Source: Caldibacillus thermoamylovorans (GTDB lineage Bacteria > Bacillota > Bacilli > Bacillales > Caldibacillaceae). From it: a DNA stretch of 64,000 nucleotides. Below are positions 8,609 through 16,645 of this stretch, in pieces. The translations under genes and the position numbers were made by a program. Under the pieces are notes generated by a model that saw only the letters and a list, made by a program, of their open reading frames with translations, did no database searches and had not been told where the DNA came from. The number at the start of each line of letters is the position of its first letter. Positions within the stretch are counted from its first letter, which is position 1. The stretch lies in NCBI RefSeq assembly GCF_000751775.1, contig NZ_CCRF01000038.1, forward strand, positions 24,328 to 88,327, read 5' to 3'.

Positions 8609-9631
8609 TTGGAAGAATTAAAAAGAATCCTCTCTGTTTATCCGAAACGTATGATAGATTTAACCCGTTTAGAAGAATTGACAAAATCCTTCGTTCATAC
8701 TTATGAGGAGTTTGCGGACGTCATTCTGCAATTGGAAAAGGACCAGATACTGGAAATGGTAAAATCCAAAGGACGGACGGCACGGACTCCATCCCTCGCC
8801 TATCAGTACCGTATTCAAAAAAGTGTTTTGGCCTCAAGCCATCACCAAGAATTGCAAATATACCGGAATAAATTGCATCCCGCCATACTACTTGATGAAT
8901 ACTTCCGGATTGATCCGGTCGTATGGAAACAAGACCTTCCCTTTATTGAAAAAATCGATCATTATTTAAAAGCGTTTGGTTTCCCCAATGAACCGGTTCC
9001 GGCACCTGAGCGTAGTTTTGAACTGGTACATGATGAAAAATGGATTGTCGAAAAGGGAGGAAAAGAAGTTTTAGAACGGATTGGTCTTTATGAACGGTTA
9101 CAAATTATTCCGGTTTCAGAACCGTTAATGTTTGCGGTTAATCCGGGACAAATTCATAGAGAGAACCAATTCCATCTTATTGTTGAAAATAAAACGACGT
9201 ATCAAGGATTGTTGCCGGCCCTCGTGGATACCGAATTTTCAACCTTAATTTATGGTAGCGGCAAAGTAATTATTAAAAGCATTGAACAATTTCCCGCTCA
9301 ATATCCGGTCGAAGCCAATCATGAGTTTTTTTATTTTGGCGACCTTGACCGAGAAGGTGTGTCTATTTGGTACTCGTTAACGAAGCGACAATCGGTAAAA
9401 TTAGCATTGCCGTTTTACATTGCCTGTTTAGCCCAAGAACCGGTAAAAGGAAAAGGTTACCAATTAGAAAATCGAGAAGCATTACAAGCTTTTTTAACAA
9501 ATTTTTCTAAACTCCATCAAGACAAAATTCAAAAATTATTACGACTGGGAACTTATTATCCGCAAGAAATACTAAAATCGAAACAATTGCAAGCGATTTG
9601 GAGGGAATCTGATTGGAAAGCCTTGATCTAA
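8609..9631 (+). CDS. jetD: Wadjet JetD, Toprim-type nuclease subunit
   Basis: JetD is the DNA-cleaving subunit of Wadjet, a condensin-like complex that cuts small circular DNA such as plasmids. The C-terminal half is a Toprim-like (DUF2220) domain: FHLIVENKTTY holds the acidic Glu (E193) and FFYFGDLDREG the metal-binding DxD (D245, D247). The N-terminal third is a winged-helix-like arm. Start chosen at TTG 8609, eight bases after AAAGGAG; the longer frame begins at a GTG inside that site. The gene ends 19 bp inside jetA, so the operon is translationally coupled. It comes first in the operon, unlike the usual ABCD order of type I. Confidence 0.92.
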   Translation: MEELKRILSVYPKRMIDLTRLEELTKSFVHTYEEFADVILQLEKDQILEMVKSKGRTARTPSLAYQYRIQKSVLASSHHQELQIYRNKLHPAILLDEYFRIDPVVWKQDLPFIEKIDHYLKAFGFPNEPVPAPERSFELVHDEKWIVEKGGKEVLERIGLYERLQIIPVSEPLMFAVNPGQIHRENQFHLIVENKTTYQGLLPALVDTEFSTLIYGSGKVIIKSIEQFPAQYPVEANHEFFYFGDLDREGVSIWYSLTKRQSVKLALPFYIACLAQEPVKGKGYQLENREALQAFLTNFSKLHQDKIQKLLRLGTYYPQEILKSKQLQAIWRESDWKALI

Positions 9632-11133
9632 AAGAAATAACGACCGGTTACATGGAGCGGATGAGAAGGCTTGCCCTCTTTGACCCGTTATACGATTTGG
9701 AACGGAAACGGGAAGTTGACTTAGAAGGTAAAAACATTGATATGAAAGGCCTTGGTCTTTTAGCTTTACTATTTTTCTTTGAAAATAAACTGATTCGTGA
9801 ATCAAAAACAGGTGTTAAGCAATTGGCGGCCTTTCTTAAAGAAATGACCCATCAAGTTTATATATTGCGTGACGAGAAATATGAAGAGTATGCCCGGACC
9901 ATCATTCAAACGTTCAGACCGACACATGGGAAAAAACGAAGCTATGAATATTTTGATTGGGAAAAAAAGGAAACGGGTGTCATCGAATATTCAATACTAA
10001 AAGCAAACAATTTTGATGTGCAAACAAATGCACAGTATTATACATTGGATGACGACGGACTGGAACTGATTTTTGCCACAAAAGAGTTTTACAGCGAGTT
10101 TCAATTGTCAATCAATCAATTAATTTTACGAAAACAGCTGGAAAAGGGCGAGTTTAAAGGGGCCCTCAGACAAATTAATGAAATGCGGATTGATGTGGAA
10201 ACCCTTGAGGACCGCATGGAGAAATTAAAACATGAAATCCAGCGCAGCATAGTATCTGAGGAAACCTTTGAACGTTACAAACAGCTTCTCGATGATATTT
10301 ACGGCCGGCTCGAACGGGAAGACGAGGAATTTAAGGAGTTGCGTAATTTTGTCAAAGAAACAAGGGAACGGTTATATGCCCAAGATGTCCATAAGAAAGA
10401 ACGAAATGCGTACAATTATATTTTAAAAATTAACCGCGAACTGGAAGAAGTGCATTATGAGCATTCCCACTTACTTGACCAGACTTTTCATTTAAAAAAT
10501 ACAACCTTAATGACAGCGCAGGAATCGCTTTATTATGCAGGCATGCAATCGTTCAATTTTGATCAGGATTTAGTGTCACGAGTCGTATCAGCACCACTGC
10601 CCATGGACGCAATGAAAGGGTTGCTTCATCCGTTTTTAAAAGTAGAGGAAAATCGGACATGGTCACCCCTTACTGTTTTGGCGGAACAAAACCTGGTTGA
10701 GGAACGCGAGGAAAAAGTGGAATATCATTTCCTTGACGTAAACGATGACAATACCAATGATCCGTATCGTTTATGGCTTACAAAAAAATACGGTGAATTA
10801 ATGGAACTGTTTCTTCAATCCTATGAAAACAATGGTGTTCGAACATTATCCGGATTTTTTGCCTATTTGGAAAATCAAGGGATGGAGGAGATCTATCAAC
10901 AAAGATACTTTTACGACTTCTGGCTGATTTTGCACCAGCGTTCACCGGTTCATAACGGAAACGAGGATGAAACAAGCGGCAAAACGGTGCTTGGTGAGGC
11001 ACTGTCCAGCTTAAACGGACGGGTGTTAATAGTAACGGAAAGAAATATAATTATTCAAAAAGTCGACAGGTATTCCATCCAGGATATGACATTTGAATTG
11101 GAGGGGACAGACGATGGACTATTCAGAGAGTAA
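9613..11133 (+). CDS. jetA: Wadjet JetA, kleisin-like subunit (DUF5716 type)
   Basis: A 506-residue protein matching the JetA family formerly called DUF5716, not the DUF3375 JetA of type I systems. It has an N-terminal winged-helix-like part (ALFDPLYDLERKREVDLEGK), long charged coiled-coil helices in the middle (about 185-300) and a compact C-terminal region. JetA bridges the SMC heads like a kleisin. Start TTG 9613 lies eight bases after GGAGG (9600-9604), inside the end of jetD. It overlaps jetB by 20 bp. Assignment to Wadjet type III is my reading of the JetA/JetB families together. Confidence 0.88.
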   Translation: MESLDLKEITTGYMERMRRLALFDPLYDLERKREVDLEGKNIDMKGLGLLALLFFFENKLIRESKTGVKQLAAFLKEMTHQVYILRDEKYEEYARTIIQTFRPTHGKKRSYEYFDWEKKETGVIEYSILKANNFDVQTNAQYYTLDDDGLELIFATKEFYSEFQLSINQLILRKQLEKGEFKGALRQINEMRIDVETLEDRMEKLKHEIQRSIVSEETFERYKQLLDDIYGRLEREDEEFKELRNFVKETRERLYAQDVHKKERNAYNYILKINRELEEVHYEHSHLLDQTFHLKNTTLMTAQESLYYAGMQSFNFDQDLVSRVVSAPLPMDAMKGLLHPFLKVEENRTWSPLTVLAEQNLVEEREEKVEYHFLDVNDDNTNDPYRLWLTKKYGELMELFLQSYENNGVRTLSGFFAYLENQGMEEIYQQRYFYDFWLILHQRSPVHNGNEDETSGKTVLGEALSSLNGRVLIVTERNIIIQKVDRYSIQDMTFELEGTDDGLFRE

Positions 11134-11857
11134 AGTAATCCAAGCCTTTCAACTGTATACAAAATTGGCGCGAGACGGTGTACTTGGTGTTGATAGTGTC
11201 CAACTATACAATGCCGATGACGATATCCGCGCATTACTAGACCTATTTAGTTACGAAGTCGATTGTGTCATCATTAAAACAAGTGAACAACTTTTCTTCG
11301 TACCAAAAACAAGGCTTTCTCCATTCCACGTATCCAATGATTGGATTAAGAAAAATTATTTACGGTCTGGCGCAACGAACGGAGACATTTATTTGCTCTA
11401 TTTTTGTACATTAATCTTATTTGGCAGCTTTTATGACTCCTATCAAAGCCATGAGCCGACAAGACAATTTCTGTCATTGGAAGACTGGGTTCATTCTATC
11501 CAGGACCGCATCGACCAACTGAAGTCTCATGATATCGATGAGCTAAAAGAACTAGAAAAAGAGTTTTCTTATAATTGGACGGTAATCATCGAGAAATGGG
11601 ATGATATGGATGATATTAAGGAAACCGCCAAACGACAGTCCGGAAATACGATCAGTCGATTAAGCTTTATCGACACGGTACGAAGATTTTTAAAAGACCA
11701 AGATTTAATCCAAGATATCGGTAATAATGAAGTGACTTTGACTGAAAAGGCGATGACCATTATTCAGCGGTTCTTTATGGAAGTCGAATTCAACAAAGGG
11801 ATTTTTGAATTTATTTACGGTTTTGAAAAGGAGAATGAAGATGCCGGCTATCAGTAA
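11114..11857 (+). CDS. jetB: Wadjet JetB, KITE-like subunit (DUF6063 type)
   Basis: A 247-residue, winged-helix-rich protein of the DUF6063/JetB type that dimerises and binds the JetA kleisin, like MukE or KITE proteins. It begins MDYSESKVIQAFQLYTKLAR and ends in a helix-turn region (RFLKDQDLIQDIGNNEVTLT) typical of KITE wings. The start is ATG 11114, seven bases after GGAGGGG (11100-11106), not the upstream frame start. It overlaps jetA by 20 bp and jetC by 17 bp, indicating coupled translation and fixed stoichiometry. Confidence 0.87.
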   Translation: MDYSESKVIQAFQLYTKLARDGVLGVDSVQLYNADDDIRALLDLFSYEVDCVIIKTSEQLFFVPKTRLSPFHVSNDWIKKNYLRSGATNGDIYLLYFCTLILFGSFYDSYQSHEPTRQFLSLEDWVHSIQDRIDQLKSHDIDELKELEKEFSYNWTVIIEKWDDMDDIKETAKRQSGNTISRLSFIDTVRRFLKDQDLIQDIGNNEVTLTEKAMTIIQRFFMEVEFNKGIFEFIYGFEKENEDAGYQ

Positions 11858-14800
11858 AATCCGACTAACAAATGTAGTGTATGAAGAGGGAAAGAAACGC
11901 TATAATGATGAACTGTTTTTCTTTGATGGGTACAATGGTGCAATTCTACTTGAAAACGGCGGCGGGAAAACGGTTTTTATTCAAACGGTCCTACAGGCGA
12001 TCATTCCCCATACTGACTTGGCTGAAAGAAAAATAAAAAACACATTAGTTCTTGAAAACGCACCGGCCCATATTGCGATTGAATGGTTAATTAATGAAAG
12101 ACCGAGACGCTACGTCGTTACCGCGGTTACCCTGTTTACAACAAAAGACGGACTGGATTCATTGCGCTATGTGTATGAGTACGGAGCGGGTGACGCTCAC
12201 AGTATAGAGGAAATGCCGTTTGTCAGGGAAGGGAAAAATGGAAAACGTCCGGCGGAAAAAGGAGAAATGCAAGATTACTATAGCGGCATGCGGGACAGAA
12301 ATTTTTTAGCAAGAACCTTCTCCACAATTAAAGAATATCGAAAATTCATTGAAGAACAGTACCATATTATTGCCGAAGAATGGGATAGCATTGTTAAAAT
12401 CAATAGCTCAGAAGGCGGTGTAGAAGCTTTCTTTGATGATTGTAAAAGTACGAATCAATTATTCGACCGGCTGTTAATCCCAACAGTGGAAAACTCGATT
12501 GCCGGTCATGATCCGAAAATGTTTGCCGATATGTTTGAAAAGCGACATGAAAGCTTAAAACAATATAAAAAATTAAAGGAAACGATTGAAGAAAATAAAC
12601 GCATTCAAGCTGAGTTGGAAAAGTATGTGGCAACCTTTGAAAAGCTTCATATAGCAAAACTTGCATACGACAAGACAAAGCAGCGAGCAAAAGGCATTTG
12701 GGAAGAAATCCAGATGCAAAAAAGCAATATGAATGAAGAACACCATGGAATGATGCAAACATTAGCAGAGTGGCAATCAGCTTATGATCATTACCAAGTT
12801 AAAAAAGCTTCCTACCAAATCGCCATAGAAAAATCGAAATTTACGGCGCTGGAAAAAGAATATGAAGAAGTTTATGCCAATTTTAGCCAAAGGGAAGAGG
12901 AGTTGGCCAATGTTAACAGGGACTATTATTCTTTAAAACTCGCCAAACTAAAATTGGAGTTAAAGAACTATCAAGACGAATTAACCATGATTGAAAAAGA
13001 AATCGAAAAGCTGGACCAAACAGAAGAATTGGAGGACCTTGAAATCCAGCTGGAGGAAGCAAAACGGTCATTGCTCGGCTACTTTGTTGAAACAATGGAC
13101 GAGATTAAAAAAGAAATTTCTCAAGTTCAATACGAGTTGAACCCGATTCAGGAACAAATCGAAGTGATTCAAAAACAATTGGATGAAGCCGGGAAACTCG
13201 AATCGGAAAAACAAAAAGAAACAGCTGCGATTGAAAATCAGATTCGTACACGTCAAACGGATTTAGCAAAACTGGAACAATTGCTCCTTGCTAATCCGAA
13301 ACAACAAAAGGTGGAAAGTGAATATAAACTTTGGCAAGACCGTTATCAATTTTTAGACGAAGAAGTCATCCGATTAACCGGAGAATTAAAACAATTGGAA
13401 CATGAGCAAAAAGAAATCAGCAAAATAATTGATGAACTGAAAACAGAACGGGAACAAGTGCAAAATTCTTTAAACCTTATTGAGAATGACAGGGAAAGAA
13501 TTGATTATGAACAGCGAATACTTATTGAAAAATTAAGTCTGCTCCGCCCCGGGTGGTCGTCTCTTGAGTCAATTTATGATCTGGAAAAATCAATTTTCTC
13601 TCGACTTGAGGAGTCGATTGATATTTTATCAAAAGAGAAAAAAGAGTTGCTATATAAAGAACGGATTGCATACCGATTGGTAGACGATTACGGCAAACAG
13701 CAACTGTTTTTCAGCGATTCCTATATTGATTCTCACATAAAATCGTGGAAAAACCAATTTGACTATCTTCTTACCGGTGTCGAGTACTTACAAACCCTTG
13801 ATGAACATGAATACGAGAAAAAGTGTTCCTATCCACTATGGTCACTTACACTCATCACAACGAATAAATCGAAACCGGCCTTACAAGAAAAATTGCAGAT
13901 GTCAGCTGAACAATTGCATTTTCCAATCCAAGTAATGACGTTGGAAGAAGCAGCTACAGTTGATATCATGACGGATGACGTTCATACATGGGTGATTCCG
14001 CTTCATTGGCAAAAAGGAATGAACGAAGAGGCTTTTGACCATTGGAAAACAGAAATCAAGGAGCGGGCAAAAGTGGCAACCGATACTCGGGAAGCAAAAG
14101 AACAAGAACTGAAAAAATGGGAGACAGGCTTAAGAGATTTCCAACAATTTATTACCATGTACCCGTTTGAAAAAGTCCAACTATTAGATGAATCCCGTTC
14201 CGAACATACTGGTAAAATTGATGAAATGTCAAGAAAAATCAAGAATGAAGAGGAAAAGAGTGCGATCTGCCAAGAAAAAGGAAAACAAATTACTGAAACG
14301 ATTTCTGAATACAAAGAAGAAATGCAGGGATTGGAACGAAATTTGGAAAGGGCGATGGAATACTTCCAATACGTCCGTGAAATAGAAGAGGCGAAGAAAA
14401 AGGAAAAACAACTACTTGATGAATTGGAAAATATTCAAAGAAAGATGACCCGTTGGAACCGGCAGTTGACTGATTATCAAATGCAGGAAAAATCACTGGT
14501 AGAACGAAAAAGGGATCTCGAGTCTAGTTTAAGATTCTATGAAAATCTTGATGAATATCGAGCTGTGCGTTCCTATAGTCCGATTTTTACCGGAGAAAGT
14601 AAACTGGCCATTCAAGAAAAAATGAACACGATTCAATTAAAATTGCAGAAAATCAGTAAAAGTTACGGAGAATGGAAAGCAAGACGGGAGAATGCCATTC
14701 AAAATATCAACCGAGTCCAATTAGATATGGACGAACTTCGGAAAGAGCAATCACAACTCAATGAAGAGCAAGTTTTTCCGAGTGATGGCGAACAATTAAT

Positions 14801-16262
14801 GGAAAACACACGCCGGCTAATGGTTCAATTAGCCAAAGAAGTTAAACGTTTAGACAAGATGAAAACAGAAAAATTGGCGGCAAAAGAAGGGCAAAAAGGA
14901 AAATGGCAATTGACGATTGACCAGTTTCAACGGAATTATCCGGATGTGGAAATAGTCGAGTTTACTGAAGCCACTCTCGATGAAGAAAAAGACCGGTTAG
15001 CACAAGAAAAACGGGATTTGGACGAAAAGAAACAATTTATTGACACGCAACTGAGCCGTATTCAAAAAGAAATACAATCGATTAATGAAGCTGAACGGGA
15101 AATGGACCGTTTTATTGAAAAACATCATTTTGACGCACCTAATATTGAAGCGACTCCTTTAAATGCCGATGAGAGAATGGCGTTTACCTATCACCGAAAA
15201 CCGTCTGTTCAATCGATAATCCGTGAACTGGAGTCGGCCCGAGAAAATGTTGACGGGGAAAATAAAAATGTCGGAAACGGGAAACAAACGTTCAGACAGT
15301 TTTGCCAAACCATTTCCGACTTTAAGATGCGAAAAATGGCGGAAAACGGCGTCGATTTTAAAGATACGTATGACGAATTACTCGAATTTCAGCGAAACAT
15401 GGTCAAGCGAATTGAAATAGCAATAAATTATGCCAACGAAAGTATTCGCAAAGAAGATGCCGCTCTTCAGGCATTTATCAACCAAATTCATACGCATTTA
15501 ACAACCATTGTAGAAGAACTGCGGGAAATTCCAAGAAAAACAAAGGTCAAAGTAGGGGATGACTGGAAAACCATTTATTCGTTCTCGATTCCGGAATGGG
15601 AAGAAGAGGAAGGAAAAAAACGAATCAGAGATTATATCGAATGGATCCTAACTCAATTAGAATCAGAACGCTATGTCAAACCGGATGGCAGTCAAGATGA
15701 TATGAAAATAAGAAAAGATATTGAAATGTGGTTACAATCGAAGCAACTCTTGCAAAACGTTATGAAGAATGAAGCAATGAAAGTAAGCTGCCGAAAAGTA
15801 ACGAATGAAAACAAGGTAACGACAAGATCGTATTCATGGGAACAAAGTAATGTCTGGTCCGGCGGGGAAAAATGGAGTAAAAATATGACATTATTTTTAG
15901 GGATTTTAAATTATGTAGCGGAAAAGAAAAAACAAAATCGCCCCAACACAAAACTTCATCGGGCCGTTATATTGGACAACCCGTTTGGTAAAGCTTCAAG
16001 CGATCACGTATTAAGTCCGGTCTTTTTTGTTGCCGAACAATTAGGTTTCCAAATCATTACGTTGACCGCCCATGCAGAAGGGAAATTTTTACAAGATTAC
16101 TTCCCGATTATCTACAGCTGCCGGTTAAGGGAATCGAACGATAATAACAAACAAGTGATGACGAAGGAGCAATGGTTACACCGGGCATACTTCCAAGACC
16201 ATGACCCGGTCGTCATCGAGCGACTCGGTCAAACAGAACAGTTGAGTTTGTTTGATATGTAG
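11841..16262 (+). CDS. jetC: Wadjet JetC, SMC/MukB-like ATPase
   Basis: A 1473-residue SMC-like motor. Residues 1-60 carry the head N-lobe with Walker A ENGGGKT (38-44). A very long coiled-coil region follows (about 230-1250, rich in Glu/Lys/Gln), broken near the middle by a non-coil hinge region around 560-680. The C-lobe has the signature VWSGGEKW (from 1338) and Walker B AVILDNPFGKAS (about 1374-1385), then TAHAEGKFL. Start ATG 11841 is seven bases after GGAG; the longer frame adds twelve residues before it. In Wadjet, JetC loops DNA by ATP hydrolysis until JetD is triggered on small circles. Intact, no frameshift. Confidence 0.93.
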   Translation: MPAISKIRLTNVVYEEGKKRYNDELFFFDGYNGAILLENGGGKTVFIQTVLQAIIPHTDLAERKIKNTLVLENAPAHIAIEWLINERPRRYVVTAVTLFTTKDGLDSLRYVYEYGAGDAHSIEEMPFVREGKNGKRPAEKGEMQDYYSGMRDRNFLARTFSTIKEYRKFIEEQYHIIAEEWDSIVKINSSEGGVEAFFDDCKSTNQLFDRLLIPTVENSIAGHDPKMFADMFEKRHESLKQYKKLKETIEENKRIQAELEKYVATFEKLHIAKLAYDKTKQRAKGIWEEIQMQKSNMNEEHHGMMQTLAEWQSAYDHYQVKKASYQIAIEKSKFTALEKEYEEVYANFSQREEELANVNRDYYSLKLAKLKLELKNYQDELTMIEKEIEKLDQTEELEDLEIQLEEAKRSLLGYFVETMDEIKKEISQVQYELNPIQEQIEVIQKQLDEAGKLESEKQKETAAIENQIRTRQTDLAKLEQLLLANPKQQKVESEYKLWQDRYQFLDEEVIRLTGELKQLEHEQKEISKIIDELKTEREQVQNSLNLIENDRERIDYEQRILIEKLSLLRPGWSSLESIYDLEKSIFSRLEESIDILSKEKKELLYKERIAYRLVDDYGKQQLFFSDSYIDSHIKSWKNQFDYLLTGVEYLQTLDEHEYEKKCSYPLWSLTLITTNKSKPALQEKLQMSAEQLHFPIQVMTLEEAATVDIMTDDVHTWVIPLHWQKGMNEEAFDHWKTEIKERAKVATDTREAKEQELKKWETGLRDFQQFITMYPFEKVQLLDESRSEHTGKIDEMSRKIKNEEEKSAICQEKGKQITETISEYKEEMQGLERNLERAMEYFQYVREIEEAKKKEKQLLDELENIQRKMTRWNRQLTDYQMQEKSLVERKRDLESSLRFYENLDEYRAVRSYSPIFTGESKLAIQEKMNTIQLKLQKISKSYGEWKARRENAIQNINRVQLDMDELRKEQSQLNEEQVFPSDGEQLMENTRRLMVQLAKEVKRLDKMKTEKLAAKEGQKGKWQLTIDQFQRNYPDVEIVEFTEATLDEEKDRLAQEKRDLDEKKQFIDTQLSRIQKEIQSINEAEREMDRFIEKHHFDAPNIEATPLNADERMAFTYHRKPSVQSIIRELESARENVDGENKNVGNGKQTFRQFCQTISDFKMRKMAENGVDFKDTYDELLEFQRNMVKRIEIAINYANESIRKEDAALQAFINQIHTHLTTIVEELREIPRKTKVKVGDDWKTIYSFSIPEWEEEEGKKRIRDYIEWILTQLESERYVKPDGSQDDMKIRKDIEMWLQSKQLLQNVMKNEAMKVSCRKVTNENKVTTRSYSWEQSNVWSGGEKWSKNMTLFLGILNYVAEKKKQNRPNTKLHRAVILDNPFGKASSDHVLSPVFFVAEQLGFQIITLTAHAEGKFLQDYFPIIYSCRLRESNDNNKQVMTKEQWLHRAYFQDHDPVVIERLGQTEQLSLFDM

Positions 16263-16303
16263 GGTGGATGCGACCGATAAAGGACAACCCAAGCTAGGGT
16301 AGC

Positions 16304-16399
16304 GTTATTGGTTTATAGTTAAATATCTTTTGAGAACAACGTCAGGTATTCGTGTGATAAGGATGGAAGGGTTATTGGTTATTATCTTTTGAGAACAAC
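16304..16399 (+). repeat. Short imperfect direct repeat after jetC
   Basis: GTTATTGGTT followed by TATCTTTTGAGAACAAC occurs at 16304-16340 and again at 16371-16399; the 17-base part is identical, and the two copies are about 59-67 bp apart. No gene covers it. Confidence 0.7.
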
Positions 16400-16450
16400 A
16401 TTGAGAAAAATACTATCGGATTTGCTCTCTCTGATATGTACCTGTTTTAT

Positions 16451-16476
16451 CCCGGCTTCTGTTTTGTGAAGTCGGG
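16451..16476 (+). terminator. Hairpin downstream of the Wadjet operon
   Basis: CCCGGCTTC (16451-16459) pairs with GAAGTCGGG (16468-16476), one G-T pair, followed by TCTTTATATGTTTGTTTG. This is the best terminator candidate in the 383-bp gap 16263-16645, which otherwise holds only the direct repeat and small unsupported frames. Confidence 0.55.
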
Positions 16477-16645
16477 TCTTTATATGTTTGTTTGCCCCGG
16501 TAGTTGCATTTATCGAAGCGATCTTTGAAGGGCTGATAAGTGAGAACTGCGGAGTGGTAATGGAGGGACTGAAGTGAATATTGGACTTCCCTATTGGCAT
16601 ACGTATACTTAGAGAATGGAAATTTACTAATATGAGGGGGATTCC

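Noticed and set aside
12400..15951. Minus-strand frames inside jetC
   Set aside because: Antisense shadows of a long coiled-coil gene with strong codon bias on the plus strand.
15955..15975. JetC inactive because Walker B reads DN instead of DE
   Set aside because: ILDNPFGKAS is a familiar form in SbcC-like JetC proteins as I remember them, and the rest of the ATPase site is intact; not enough to call it dead.
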